Source: Panagrolaimus kolymaensis
Taxonomy: Eukaryota > Nematoda > Chromadorea > Rhabditida > Panagrolaimidae
NCBI GenBank assembly: GCA_028622995.1
Contig: JAJQJQ010000005.1
Location: 3,472,001 to 3,536,000 of the forward strand
Direction: 5' to 3'
DNA length: 64,000 nucleotides
The first letter of the stretch is position 1. Each line of letters starts with the position of its first letter. The notes beneath the pieces were generated by a model. It made no database searches and had not been told where the DNA came from. It saw only the letters and a program-made list of their open reading frames with translations. The position numbers and the translations under genes were made by a program. Shown here piece by piece: positions 24,755-34,666 of the stretch.

Positions 24755-26045
24755 CACATTTATGTGTTGCTGCCTTACCTTCGCTTTATGCGTTGTTGCC
24801 TTACCTTCACATTTATGTGTTGTTGCCTTACCTTCACATATTTATATGTGTTGTTGCCTTACCTTCGCTTTATGCGTTGTTGCCTTACCTTCGCATATTT
24901 ATATGTGTTGTTGCCTTACCTTCACATTTATGTGTTGCTGCCTTACCTTCGCATATTTATATGTGTTGTTGCCTTACCTTCACATTTATGTGTTGCTGCC
25001 TTACCTTCACATTTATGTGTTGTTGCCTTACCTTCACATATTTATATGTGTTGCTGCCTTACCTTCACATTTATGTGTTGTTGCCTTACCTTCACATATT
25101 TATATGTGTTGCTGCCTTACCTTCGCTTTATGCGTTGTTGCCTTACCTTCACATTTATGTGTTGCTGCCTTACCTTCGCTTTATGTGTTGTTGCCTTACC
25201 TTCACATATTTATATGTGTTGCTGCCTTACCTTCACATATTTATATGTGTTGCTGCCTTACCTTCACATTTATGTGTTGCTGCCTTACCTTCGCTTTATG
25301 CGTTGTTGCCTTACCTTCACATATTTATGTGTTGCTGCCTTACCTTCGCTTTATGCGTTGTTGCCTTACCTTCGCATATTTATATGTGTTGCTGCCTTAC
25401 CTTCGCTTTATGCGTTGTTGCCTTACCTTCGCATATTTATATGTGTTGCTGCCTTACCTTCACATTTATGTGTTGTTGCCTTACCTTCACATATTTATAT
25501 GTGTTGCTGCCTTACCTTCGCTTTATGCGTTGTTGCCTTACCTTCACATTTATGTGTTGCTGCCTTACCTTCGCTTTATGCGTTGTTGCCTTACCTTCAC
25601 ATATTTATGTGTTGCTGCCTTACCTTCGCTTTATGCGTTGTTGCCTTACCTTCGCATATTTATATGTGTTGCTGCCTTACCTTCGCTTTATGCGTTGTTG
25701 CCTTACCTTCGCATATTTATATGTGTTGCTGCCTTACCTTCACATTTATGTGTTGTTGCCTTACCTTCGCATATTTATATGTGTTGTTGCCTTACCTTCA
25801 CATTTATGTGTTGCTGCCTTACCTTCGCTTTATGCGTTGTTGCCTTACCTTCGCATATTTATATGTGTTGTTGCCTTACCTTCACATTTATGTGTTGCTG
25901 CCTTACCTTCGCTTTATGCGTTGTTGCCTTACCTTCGCATATTTATATGTGTTGTTGCCTTACCTTCGCTTTATGCGTTGTTGCCTTACCTTCACATATT
26001 TATATGTGTTGCTGCCTTACCTTCACATTTATGTGTTGTTGCCTT
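24755..26045. repeat. 1.3-kb tandem array of 26-31 bp hairpin units
   Basis: Roughly 45 units. Each has a constant part, TTG(C/T)TGCCTTACCTTC, followed by a short inverted repeat: CACATTTATGTG (27-bp unit), CGCTTTATGCG (26-bp unit), CACATATTTATATGTG or CGCATATTTATATGTG (31-bp unit), and rarely CACATATTTATGTG (29-bp unit). Unit types alternate irregularly. The two arms of each inverted repeat change together (CAC with GTG, CGC with GCG), with G-T wobble forms as intermediates. Because units lack stop codons in every plus frame, all three frames are open for over 1.3 kb; this is a composition artefact and I do not call a protein. Confidence 0.9.
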
Positions 26046-26069
26046 CTTCATTCATCTCTTCGGAGATTC
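26041..26069. repeat. Direct repeat flanking the array, right copy, with UUCG-type hairpin
   Basis: Matches 24723-24751 with one substitution, in the part before the stem. The ATCTC-TTCG-GAGAT hairpin is intact at 26054-26067. Confidence 0.75.
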
Positions 26070-26090
26070 TTCGGATACACCTGTTAACTG

Positions 26091-26205
26091 GTGGGGGCGA
26101 AAGCCCTTTTCTTCTTCAAAGTACAGCCGCCTTGACGTGGCGAAGGAGCTTAAGCTGTTTCGATTAATTTAATCAAAACAGCAACTAAGAGCTGTACTAA
26201 ATAAT
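26091..26205 (+). other. Hairpin-rich segment, candidate structured RNA
   Basis: Several stems follow one another: GGGC-GAAA-GCCC with a GNRA-type tetraloop (26095-26106, extendable by G-T pairs); CGCC/GGCG across TTGACGT; the palindrome AGCTTAAGCT; and a long stem made of GCTGTTT/AAACAGC plus GATTAA/TTAATC with a near-zero loop. This density of self-complementarity is unusual for the AT-rich surroundings. No known RNA family is recognised. Confidence 0.4.
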
Positions 26206-27418
26206 TTTTGGAATGCTATTTTGGTGTTCGTTACTGGTCAAAACGAAGTTAAACGATTGTTAAAATTATTGACTCAACGATATCCAATGAAAGCAAAACA
26301 AGTTAAAGGACATTTGACTAAAAAGAAAGATCGAAAGGTATGGTAGTTTTTTATGCTGAATGAATGTGATGATAATAATGTTTTTATTTTTAGAAGGCTG
26401 AAAAAGAAAAAGTGAAATTATCAAATTTTTCTGATAAAGCGAATTCTCTTCTTGATGGAAAACCTCAAACATCAAAAGAAGAAACAGATGATGGCAAAGC
26501 TGATTTGGATGAATTTGGTGCAGCAGATTGTGGATTTCTTGATGATGATATGGATGATTCAAATCTTTTTAATGGTTCTTTACCTCCACCACCGCCTGGT
26601 CTTTCACCACTTTATTGTCTTCCACTGTATTCTCTTCTTTCATCAGCAAAACAACAACGTGTATTTGAACCACCACCAGAAGGAACTCGACTTTGTGTTA
26701 TCGCAACCAATGTAGCTGAAACATCTCTCACAATTCCAAATATTCGTTATATCGTTGATTGTGGAAAAGAAAAGCGACGAGATTATGATCCAATTACAGG
26801 TGTATCACAATTCAATATTCATTGGATTTCTCAAGCTTCTGCTGAACAAAGATCTGTTCGAGCTGGACGAGTTCAAGCTGGACATGCTTATCGTCTTTAT
26901 TCATCAGCAATGTTTGAAGATTTTATAACTTTTTCTCAACCTGAAATTCTTAACAAACCTGTGGATCAACTTGTTCTTCACTTGAAAGCAATGAATATTG
27001 TCAAAGTTTCAAATTTTCCATTTCCAACACCACCTCAAGCTGATCAATTGGAAATTGCTGAGAAGCGACTAACGCTTATGGGAGCTCTTTCGTCTGATGG
27101 AAAGGTTGGTTTCAGTTTATGATCATGGTTTTAATGTTTAATTTTTAGAAAGATGCAAGAATTACAACTCTTGGTAAAACACTATCATTATTTCCGCTAT
27201 CTCCACCATTTGCTAAAATGCTTGCTATGGCCAATCAACATGATTTAATGCCATATGCAATTTATCTGGTATCAGCTTTATCTGTTCGTGAACCTATGAA
27301 TCATATCATTCATCAAACTGGATTGGATTCAATTGAAACTCAAAAGAAAATGAAAGAAATTTTGAAACAACGACAAAAATGGTGTGGCATTGGACAATCT
27401 CGTCGTTTAGGTGAATAA
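26173..27418 (+). pseudogene. DHX37: Truncated DHX37-type DEAH helicase fragment
   Basis: Three exons, join(26173..26337, 26394..27104, 27149..27418), in one continuous frame of 381 codons plus stop. DHX37 (yeast Dhr1) is a DEAH-box RNA helicase of small-subunit ribosome assembly. The fragment starts at motif IV (ILVFVTGQNEV), has an acidic insertion, then LPLYSLL, motif V ([11 protein letters not shown]) and the start of the helicase-associated region (YAIYLVSALSVRE, then WCGIGQSRRLG). Motifs I, II and III are absent; upstream DNA is the hairpin array, not helicase. Motif VI reads QRSVRAGR where the family has QRAGRAGR, so an invariant glycine is lost. The stop codon lies at the inner edge of the right terminal repeat. 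A working helicase is not expected. Intron boundaries are canonical, so capture was from genomic DNA. Confidence 0.75.
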
Positions 27419-27614
27419 TAATTGACAAACAATAAACATATTTATAAAATAAAAAACCTTTTTAATTATTTGCCTAATTCTGTGAAAAAGTAATCAAAAA
27501 AATGATGGCGCTACCTTCGGCGCTACTTTCAATAATTGAAAAAATGAAAAGGAGTGGTCCCAACACGAAAGAAAACGGCGCTACCGCGCTACCGCGCTAC
27601 TTTCAATAAAAGCC
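27418..27614 (-). repeat. Right terminal inverted repeat
   Basis: Reverse complement of 13370-13566. The outermost 177 bp are identical, and three substitutions lie in the inner 20 bp. It holds five GCGCTAC motifs, mirroring the left side. Confidence 0.9.
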
Positions 27615-27623
27615 GACGGACAG
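27615..27623. repeat. Target-site duplication, right copy
   Basis: GACGGACAG, identical to 13361-13369, immediately outside the right terminal repeat. Confidence 0.85.
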
Positions 27624-27821
27624 ACATCATTTTTTTGGACATTAATTAATTAATTACTCTCGATTTATACAGGCTTTTTGCTGGATTTCTTTACAGATAT
27701 AATCTATAGGTGGCCACTAATAAGCTTGCAAAATTTTAGCCCCATAAGATATGATTAAACCTATGAATATATCAGCCGATAATAAAAAAGAGATCGCGCG
27801 CTCCCTTACCCGACTCAACTT

Positions 27822-27856
27822 GGGCCAGCGTTCGCGCTACGCGCTCACGCTGGCCC
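27822..27856. repeat. GC-rich hairpin of a dispersed repeat family
   Basis: GGGCCAGCG and CGCTGGCCC form a perfect 9-bp stem around a 17-nt loop that itself contains GCGC/GCGC. It is flanked by CGACTCAACTT on the left and an A run on the right, the same words that border GGCCC-A8 in the foldback element arms. Confidence 0.6.
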
Positions 27857-27943
27857 CAAAAAAAGAGCATAGATGATAGATGTTCTTACAGTAAGATTTT
27901 AGCCATTTTGTTTCATTTACTAATAAGTCTTTTTCTCTTTTAG

Positions 27944-28093
27944 GTAACTCTTGCTCCTAAAGCTATGGTCAAAGTTGATTTTCGTTATATGGTAGAAGAA
28001 ATTGATGTTGAAGTATTCAAAGCTCATATGATGGCAAAACTCGACACATGGAAGCCGCAAATTGAGAAACCAACCTTTAAAATCTTTTTATAA
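27944..28093 (+). CDS. Orphan 3' exon, unidentified
   Basis: An open stretch of 49 residues preceded by a good acceptor (tctcttttag) and ended by TAA, followed by T-rich DNA. The sequence includes KVDFRYMVEEIDVEVF and is not recognised. No upstream exon could be matched on this side of the giant element, so the 5' part may be short, unseen or displaced. It may also be a chance open frame. Confidence 0.3.
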   Translation, partial: VTLAPKAMVKVDFRYMVEEIDVEVFKAHMMAKLDTWKPQIEKPTFKIFL

Positions 28094-29263
28094 AAGTTTA
28101 TTGTCCTTTTTTGATTGTGTTTTATTAATAAATATTGTAAAATTATAACTTTTCAAAGATTCATATATAAAAATTATTTACTAAGTTTTCTAAAAAGTTA
28201 TCGAGCGGGTTTTGTGAAAACATTTTTGGCAATGACACTACTTTATAATGCTTTGCATATTGATTTTATTTCACGAGTTTTTAAAATTAGCAAAAAGCTT
28301 GAATCGACATGAATGCTTAGTACCTAAAAGAAAGCAAGATTTTCTGCTGTCAAAGAAATTGATTGTCGAAGTTTTAAATGGATGAAAAACACGCAAAAAA
28401 GCCTAAAAACAAAAGAACGATTTTTTCATGTAAAAAAGCGTAGCATTCGAGTGAAAAAATTTTCATTGAAACAAAAAATGTGATGAAATTCTCAAACTTT
28501 TAAACCTTTTTTAAGCCGATATATTTTTTGTTGTTGTAGTTTTGATGTTTACGTCAAAAGTTTCAATAAATTATTCTCTCTCATTATGTATGTAAAAATC
28601 ATAGGTAAAGGAACTTCTCAAAATTAATTGAGCGAGGAAGGAAGCTATTGCTGATAATAAAAAAGCTTCCTATTCAAAGTCCGTTTTTTTTGGTTGTCTT
28701 TCTAGAAAATGGTTGTAATCGCCATGTTTCTTTCTCATTGATATTTTTTACACCAAACTAACAATATATTAGTTTCCAAAAAAAATCAACATCAAATGCA
28801 ATAATAGAGACACAAATTGTGTGTATATATGTGCGTAAAAAATAATATCACCACATTCAAGCACCTTTGAAAAAGAGAATATTGTTTGCACTTTTTTTTG
28901 TCATTCAATTCATTCATTCACTTTTTTTCTTCTGATATGGTTTTTCTTCTTTGCAGATCGTTGAACTGAGAGAAAATCAAAAATTGTAGTTACGTCGCTA
29001 TTTTTACTTCTTTAGAATATCTTTGTTTTTTATTTAATTTTAAACGTATCTGATCTTTTGAAATATTTAGAATAACCTTTAAAAAATAAAGACCAAATTT
29101 ATCCCTTTCAGCCTTTAAAAAATAGCCGGAGCTTTTTTGAAAAGAAAAACAAATTTGTTTATTTTCTCATTTTTTTGGTTTCTTCTTTTCATTTTTTTTT
29201 TATTCTACCAACAAAATAATAGAAAAAAGAAATATCTTTTATTTTATTTTGTTGATTTACAAA
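28094..29263. other. Intergenic DNA upstream of ERMP1
   Basis: AT-rich with T-runs. No gene, tRNA or repeat with clear boundaries was seen. The last few hundred bases probably include the ERMP1 promoter. Confidence 0.5.
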
Positions 29264-32200
29264 ATGCTTCGAATCCAGGAATTTTTTAGAGAAATTATGA
29301 ATCGCCGACGCGAGCCTCCTCAAACTAATAAACCTTCCTCGCCAAGTCCATCATATTCATCGATTACTCCTCCAAAAGTTAAACCAAAACCATATCAACT
29401 TTATTCAACACAATGGTTAATTCTTGCAATTCCTATAATTTTATTATGCTTCTTTGGACATTTTTGCCATATGAAACTTCCTGAACCTCATGATCCAAAT
29501 CATGGTAGGTCTTTTTTTAAGTTTTTTGTACGGATTTAAAAAAGGTATTTTTTAAAGCTAATACTCAATTTTCTGAAAAGCGTGTTACACCTATTTTATT
29601 TAAACTTTCAAATTTGGGTCCAAAACCTTTTGGTTCAGCCGCTGCAGATGAAACGGTAAAAATGCTTCAAGATGAAGTCAAGCTTTTAAAAAAGATAGTG
29701 GATAAAGGACCAAATAAATTGGATATTGAAATGCAATATCCTTCTTCATGTTTTTCTGTGCCTAAATTTGATGTGGATGGTTTTGGAATGTGTTATAAAA
29801 ATGTTTCAAATTTAATTATTCGGTTGACACCAAAAGAAAAGTAAGTAAATATAATTAGGTATTTATTTGAAGATTATCTTTTTGTAATGAAATGCAAATT
29901 TATGAAAGGGCAAATTTATATATTGAAATCCGGTTTTTAGACTATCATCGAAAGCCAAAGATGAAGGCGCCCTTCTTCTTAATTGCCACTTTGATAGTTG
30001 GCCCACGAGTCCAGCGGGAAGTGATGATCTTGCATCGTGTGCTATTTTACTCGAACTCATTCATATCCTTGGTGACCCAAATGCTCCAGCACTCAAACAT
30101 GATTTGATATTTCTTTTTAATGGAGCTGAAGAAGCTGGCTTGCTTGCTTCTCATGGGTTTATTACTCAACACAATGAAAGACATCGAATTAAAGGTTTTG
30201 TTAATTTGGAAGCAAGCGGTTCGGGAGGCCGAGAAATTTTATTTCAATCTGGTCCATTTTCTCAATGGATGTTAGATGCATATTTAAAAGCCGCTCCATA
30301 TCCTTATTGCTCGGTTATCGGACAAGAAGTATTTCAAAGTGGAATAGTTCCAAGTGACACAGATTTTAGAATTTTTAGAGATCATGGAAAAATTTCTGGT
30401 AAGACTTTTTAGGGTAAAGACAAAGCTACATTTTTTACAAACCTTTGCGACAAAGTTTTCAATATTGCCAAAAAAATACTTTTTAGGTTTGGATTTTGCA
30501 TTTGCTCAAAATGCATATTGGTGGCATACAGAATTTGATGAAGCTAGAAGAATTACACCTGGTTCTATTCAACGAGCGGGAGAAAATGTTTTAGCAACTT
30601 TGCGATATCTTCTCTCACAAGATTCTTTCGATGAAGCAAATAACACTCAAACATCCATTTTTGTTTTCTTTGATTTTCTTGGTTTATTTACCATTTCTTA
30701 TTCTTTTTTCACCGCTTGCATTCTCAACATAATTGCAACGATAGCTGTTTTTGTTGGATTTGCGAAGCGACAAATTGATTTTAATGTTTATCAAAGTAAG
30801 CAAAAATCAATCCCTGAAATAATTTAACTAAAAAATTTAATATTTTTAGTTGGATATTTTGAACAATTGAAAGTTTCTGCTATTACAACCGTTACATATT
30901 TTTCAATTTGGGTCTCAATCAGCTTATTTATGAGATATTTTATTTTATTCCTTGGTGAATTTCTTGATGCTAAACTTTTATGGTTAACATCTCATTCAAA
31001 TGTTTATCCATTAATGGTATTTCCCATTTTGTTTTTAGCTTTTGCTTTATTTAGTTTTGTTATTAATTATTCAAATAATGTAAGTTTTATCTTTAAAAAG
31101 GTTACTTGATTATCCTCTAAAAAGTCCTATATTTTCTAATCAACAACAAAAATGTTTCAGCCTCAAACTTCCATAATGCTTGGATGGGCTTTCTTTGATT
31201 TACATAATTTCACCATTCTCATAATTCTTTGGAGCGTTACATACATGAAATCAGCGGCAGGATTTTTATTTTTAGCTATGCTTATTCCAACTATTATTGA
31301 TGCACTTATTCGAGTTTTTTCACATTCTTTATGTAAGAGTTTTATACTTACATGCTTATTTCAAATTGTATAATTTTTTAGCTCAAACATTTTCATCCTT
31401 TTATCATTTTTGGATTATTTTACCAACATTTTTACCGGGTATTTTAACGCTTCATTATATTTTGGAAGTAACATTAAGCACATTTATTCCCATTCTTGGT
31501 CGATCCAAAGGTGACACAGATTTTTTGGTTTTAATTATTTGCATTTTTGGTGTTTTTTCAACTTTCTTTGTCACGGTTTGTAACATTTTTAAAGTTATTT
31601 TCTCTTAGGGAAAAATTAATTTTAGCTTCCATTAATGGCATTTACAAATAGAAAAACCTTACATAATATGAGGCTAATTGGCGGAGTTATTGTAGCGGTT
31701 TGGTTAATCGCAGTTGTGTTTATTTCACATCCATACAGATATGATGATGCATATCCAACAACAAGAAGAACACAATTTTATGTAAGCTTTGCTCCTTCTT
31801 TAGTTTTAGGTCTTTACAAATAAAATATTTTTAGCATGTTCGAAATCGTGTATTATCCCAAGATTCTTCGATGCAAGAAAATTACCAGCAATTACTTGCC
31901 ATTGCACAAGATAATCGAAAAGTTTATGATATTCCTTTTGTTGGAAATGATCCTGAATTTAAGGAAATTGATTGTGAAGGAAAAGGGAGATATTGTAATT
32001 TACCCTTCTTCTTTCCAACTCCAGATCGATTAGGGCCAAAGTAAGTTTGTTTTTGTTGAAACAAAACTTTGAAACCTTTTTAAAGCACACAATCTCATTA
32101 GATTTTTTTATAGTATGATTCGTGCCAAAGCAATAAATGACGAAAGTCTTGATTTTTATGAAGCTAAAATTGAAGTTAAAAGTAAAGCTCTTGATTCTCA

Positions 32201-32636
32201 AGGCAGACTTAAATATGAATTATTAATCACAGGTTTGCTTCTTTTTTTCTCAAAATGCTTTATCTTTGTTCAAATATTTTTAGGAAGTGATCAAATCAGT
32301 GTCGTGTATAAATCCCCACTCCATACTCATTGCAGTGGTTGGAGATTATCTGACTCCCCATCTACTGATTTTGTGAGCAATTCAACTTTCATATTTCTTA
32401 GTTGCGGCGGAGATGATTGTGGAAAATGGAATATTGAAATAATTTTTGAAAATATGAAAGAAAATGAAACCATCGAATTAATGATTGCAAGCCACACCCA
32501 TCATGGCCCAAAAATGCATTCAAACACTTTAAAAAATATGCATAAAGAAATTGAAAGAAATCGAGAAACGGGCGATTGGAAATGGGCCATGACTGCCAGC
32601 AGTTGGACAGTAGATGTATTGATCCAAATGGTTTAA
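29264..32636 (+). CDS. ERMP1: Endoplasmic reticulum metallopeptidase 1 (M28 family)
   Basis: Eleven-exon model: join(29264..29504, 29558..29840, 29941..30398, 30487..30795, 30850..31079, 31161..31332, 31382..31575, 31626..31781, 31835..32040, 32114..32232, 32284..32636), 906 residues, close to the usual ERMP1 length of about 900. All phases fit. A short cytosolic N-terminus precedes one membrane span (about residues 50-67), as in a type II protein. The luminal M28 domain has the zinc and catalytic residues: H191 in NCHFD, D203/D204 in SPAGSDD, E238/E239 in FNGAEEAG, and the late His in WWHTEFD. The C-terminal half has about eight further membrane spans and a final luminal domain with the conserved HTHCSGW and SHTHHGP regions. 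It is expected to be a zinc aminopeptidase or carboxypeptidase-like enzyme of the ER membrane. An AATAAA signal lies about 60 bp after the stop. Confidence 0.9.
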
Positions 32637-32857
32637 GAATAATTATTTAAATGGAATTTTAGTTGTTTTTTCTTTTTTTGATTTGTTAAAAAATTAATAA
32701 AGATTGAGTTTTATTTAAAACGACACTTTGTTGCAGCTAAAAACTCTTTTTAATATTGTAGCTTCAAAATTTTCTATTTATATATTTTCAAAAAATTTGT
32801 CAAAGTTAAATGTCAAATGCCCTTGCAATAATCATATGTGACCACGCAATGTCGCTT

Positions 32858-32865
32858 CCTCCCAT
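32858..32865. repeat. hAT target-site duplication, left copy
   Basis: CCTCCCAT immediately before the element; identical to 34022-34029. Confidence 0.9.
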
Positions 32866-34021
32866 CAGGGTTTGGCGGAATTGAAAAAAATTCCGCTTCC
32901 GCGGAAGGCGGAATTATAAAATTCACTTCCGCAAAAGCGGAAGCGGAAGCGGAAGTAAAAAAAAGGCGGAATTCCGCAAAAGCGGAATGCGGAAGCGGAA
33001 TTACCAAAAAAAATTTTTTTGTTATTATACATACATTTTTTTTCCATTATAGTCCACGGTAACGATTTTAATATTGTATGTGTCTGTATCAAAGCCTTTG
33101 TATCCAAAGTGGATAAATTTTATTTTTTCTATATGACGATAATCAAAAGCTAAAAGATTCTTTGAGACTGTTGCATGCTTTATTAATACAAATTTTGACC
33201 TTGGAAAATGGGGACTTTAGAGTAAACAAGTGCGATAAAGAGCTTCTTTACTTTAATGTTGCCGGGAAAAAGATAAATTTTGATTAAAAAATTTCTTTAA
33301 TATGGGTAGCATGCAAAGATAATGTATTAATGAACTGAGCATAAGTTTAGCCACAATATTTTTTCTTATAGCACCAAAAAGGTTTGTTTTTACATCTAAA
33401 AGCATGTCGCGCTTTCACAATCAAAACTATTTCTATTTTTACAATATTAAGAATTCCTAAATCTTTTAACCATCTATAAATATCATCATTATTTATACCA
33501 ATTTTAACATAAATATCCCACTTTTGAAATTTTAAAGAATGTCAAACGATTTATTTCAGCTATTTTTGATTGCAAAATTAGTTTCAAAAAGAACCAAAAA
33601 ACATTTTGTAAGAAACTAACTTATTTCGAATGCGCAATAAAAAAATCAAAAATGAAAGAAAAGTAAAATATTCTCCATGTACGCAAAAATAAAGAAGAAC
33701 ATATTTTTAATTTAAGTTTGTCTTACCCTACTGATTTCATTCGTTACAATGTACTGAAATAAAATTTGATTTCCCAGTGTAAAAGTGTTTACACTTTTAT
33801 TATTTTTAAAGCCTTCTTTGGGCATTTGATCGCAGAATTTTTTTATTATCAAACTCCCGCAAAAAAATGTAAAAGTTTTTGTTAAATATTTTTTAAAATT
33901 TGTTTAATTCCGCTTTCGAATTCCGCAAAATTTTGCGGAATTCCGCGGAATTTGCGGAAGTCCAAAAACATGCGGAATTCCGCAAAAGCGGAATGCGGAA
34001 GCGGAATTCCGCCAAACCCTG
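32866..34021. mobile_element. Non-autonomous hAT-type element
   Basis: The 1,156-bp unit starts CAGGGTTTGGCGGAATT and ends with its exact 17-bp reverse complement. A perfect 8-bp duplication, CCTCCCAT, flanks it. CAGGG termini with 8-bp duplications are diagnostic of the hAT superfamily. Both ends carry dense GCGGAA/TTCCGC subterminal motifs over about 130 bp, usual for hAT transposase binding. The AT-rich interior has no transposase frame, so it depends on another element for movement. Confidence 0.9.
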
Positions 34022-34029
34022 CCTCCCAT
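34022..34029. repeat. hAT target-site duplication, right copy
   Basis: CCTCCCAT, identical to 32858-32865. Confidence 0.9.
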
Positions 34030-34666
34030 TGACAACAAAAGTGAGGGCATTGTCACCACACCTCATGGCTTTCACTTTCTCCCACATCAGTTAATTACGT
34101 AAAGAGTGTTCAATGATCCAATTTATTTTTTCCTCCTTCTTTGCTTTTTTTGACAACAAACTTTTTTTTTATTGTTGCTTCCGGGATCCCTCCATTTTTT
34201 TTGATGAACTAATAAATAACAAAAATGGATCAAGTTCGTGTTTGAAAAAATTTATGCGAAAATAAAAACTTCCTTGTTGAACAAAAAACAAAAATCATTT
34301 TTAAAGGATTAATTTTTCAAATCTCTATCGTGATCTATTACAAATGATTGAAATAGAAATGCATGAAGGTGATTATTATTTTTAACCATTAAAAAGTTTT
34401 TCTCTTCTTTTTTTTCAGCAGAAATAAAAGCATAATCATAACTTATGTAGTCGCATTTAGTGATTTTGTGAATCCTCGTAACCCGAAGGTATATTTTTAA
34501 GAACGAAATAAAAAATTAAAGAGGTTCATGAATAACCAGATGCATAAGATTAAATGACTTAAGCATGCCCTTAAGAAATTGAGGGTCATTCCATAATTAA
34601 GCAAGGAATGAAAAACAAATCATTTATTCAACTTTTTTTTATTACCGTTGCTCTCAGTAATATAAT

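Larger units (their letters stand above)
13370..27614. mobile_element. 14.2-kb MULE-like element carrying host-type genes
   Basis: The block is bounded by 197-bp inverted terminal repeats (13370-13566 and 27418-27614). The outer 177 bp are identical and the inner 20 bp contain three mismatches. A perfect 9-bp duplication, GACGGACAG, lies immediately outside both ends. Long terminal inverted repeats with a 9-bp duplication are the hallmark of the Mutator superfamily, and cargo of cellular gene sequence is known from plant Pack-MULEs. I found no transposase, DNA polymerase B, integrase or capsid-type gene, so it appears non-autonomous and is not a Maverick/Polinton. The cargo includes several genes that keep their introns, so capture was at DNA level. 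Near-identity of the repeats implies a recent insertion. The structure is seen directly, while superfamily assignment and mobility as one unit are inference. Confidence 0.8.

Noticed and set aside
24755..26045. CRISPR-like array
   Set aside because: Unit lengths of 26-31 bp recall CRISPR repeats, but units are contiguous with no unique spacers, and the genome is a nematode.
24592..26172. Three overlapping plus-strand open frames of 440-530 codons
   Set aside because: All come from the tandem array, whose units lack stops in any plus frame. The peptides are the same Leu/Cys/Tyr words in three registers, which shows an artefact of repetition.
13370..27614. Maverick/Polinton or giant virus-like element
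   Set aside because: No DNA polymerase B, retroviral-type integrase, ATPase, protease or capsid gene, and the target duplication is 9 bp instead of 6 bp.
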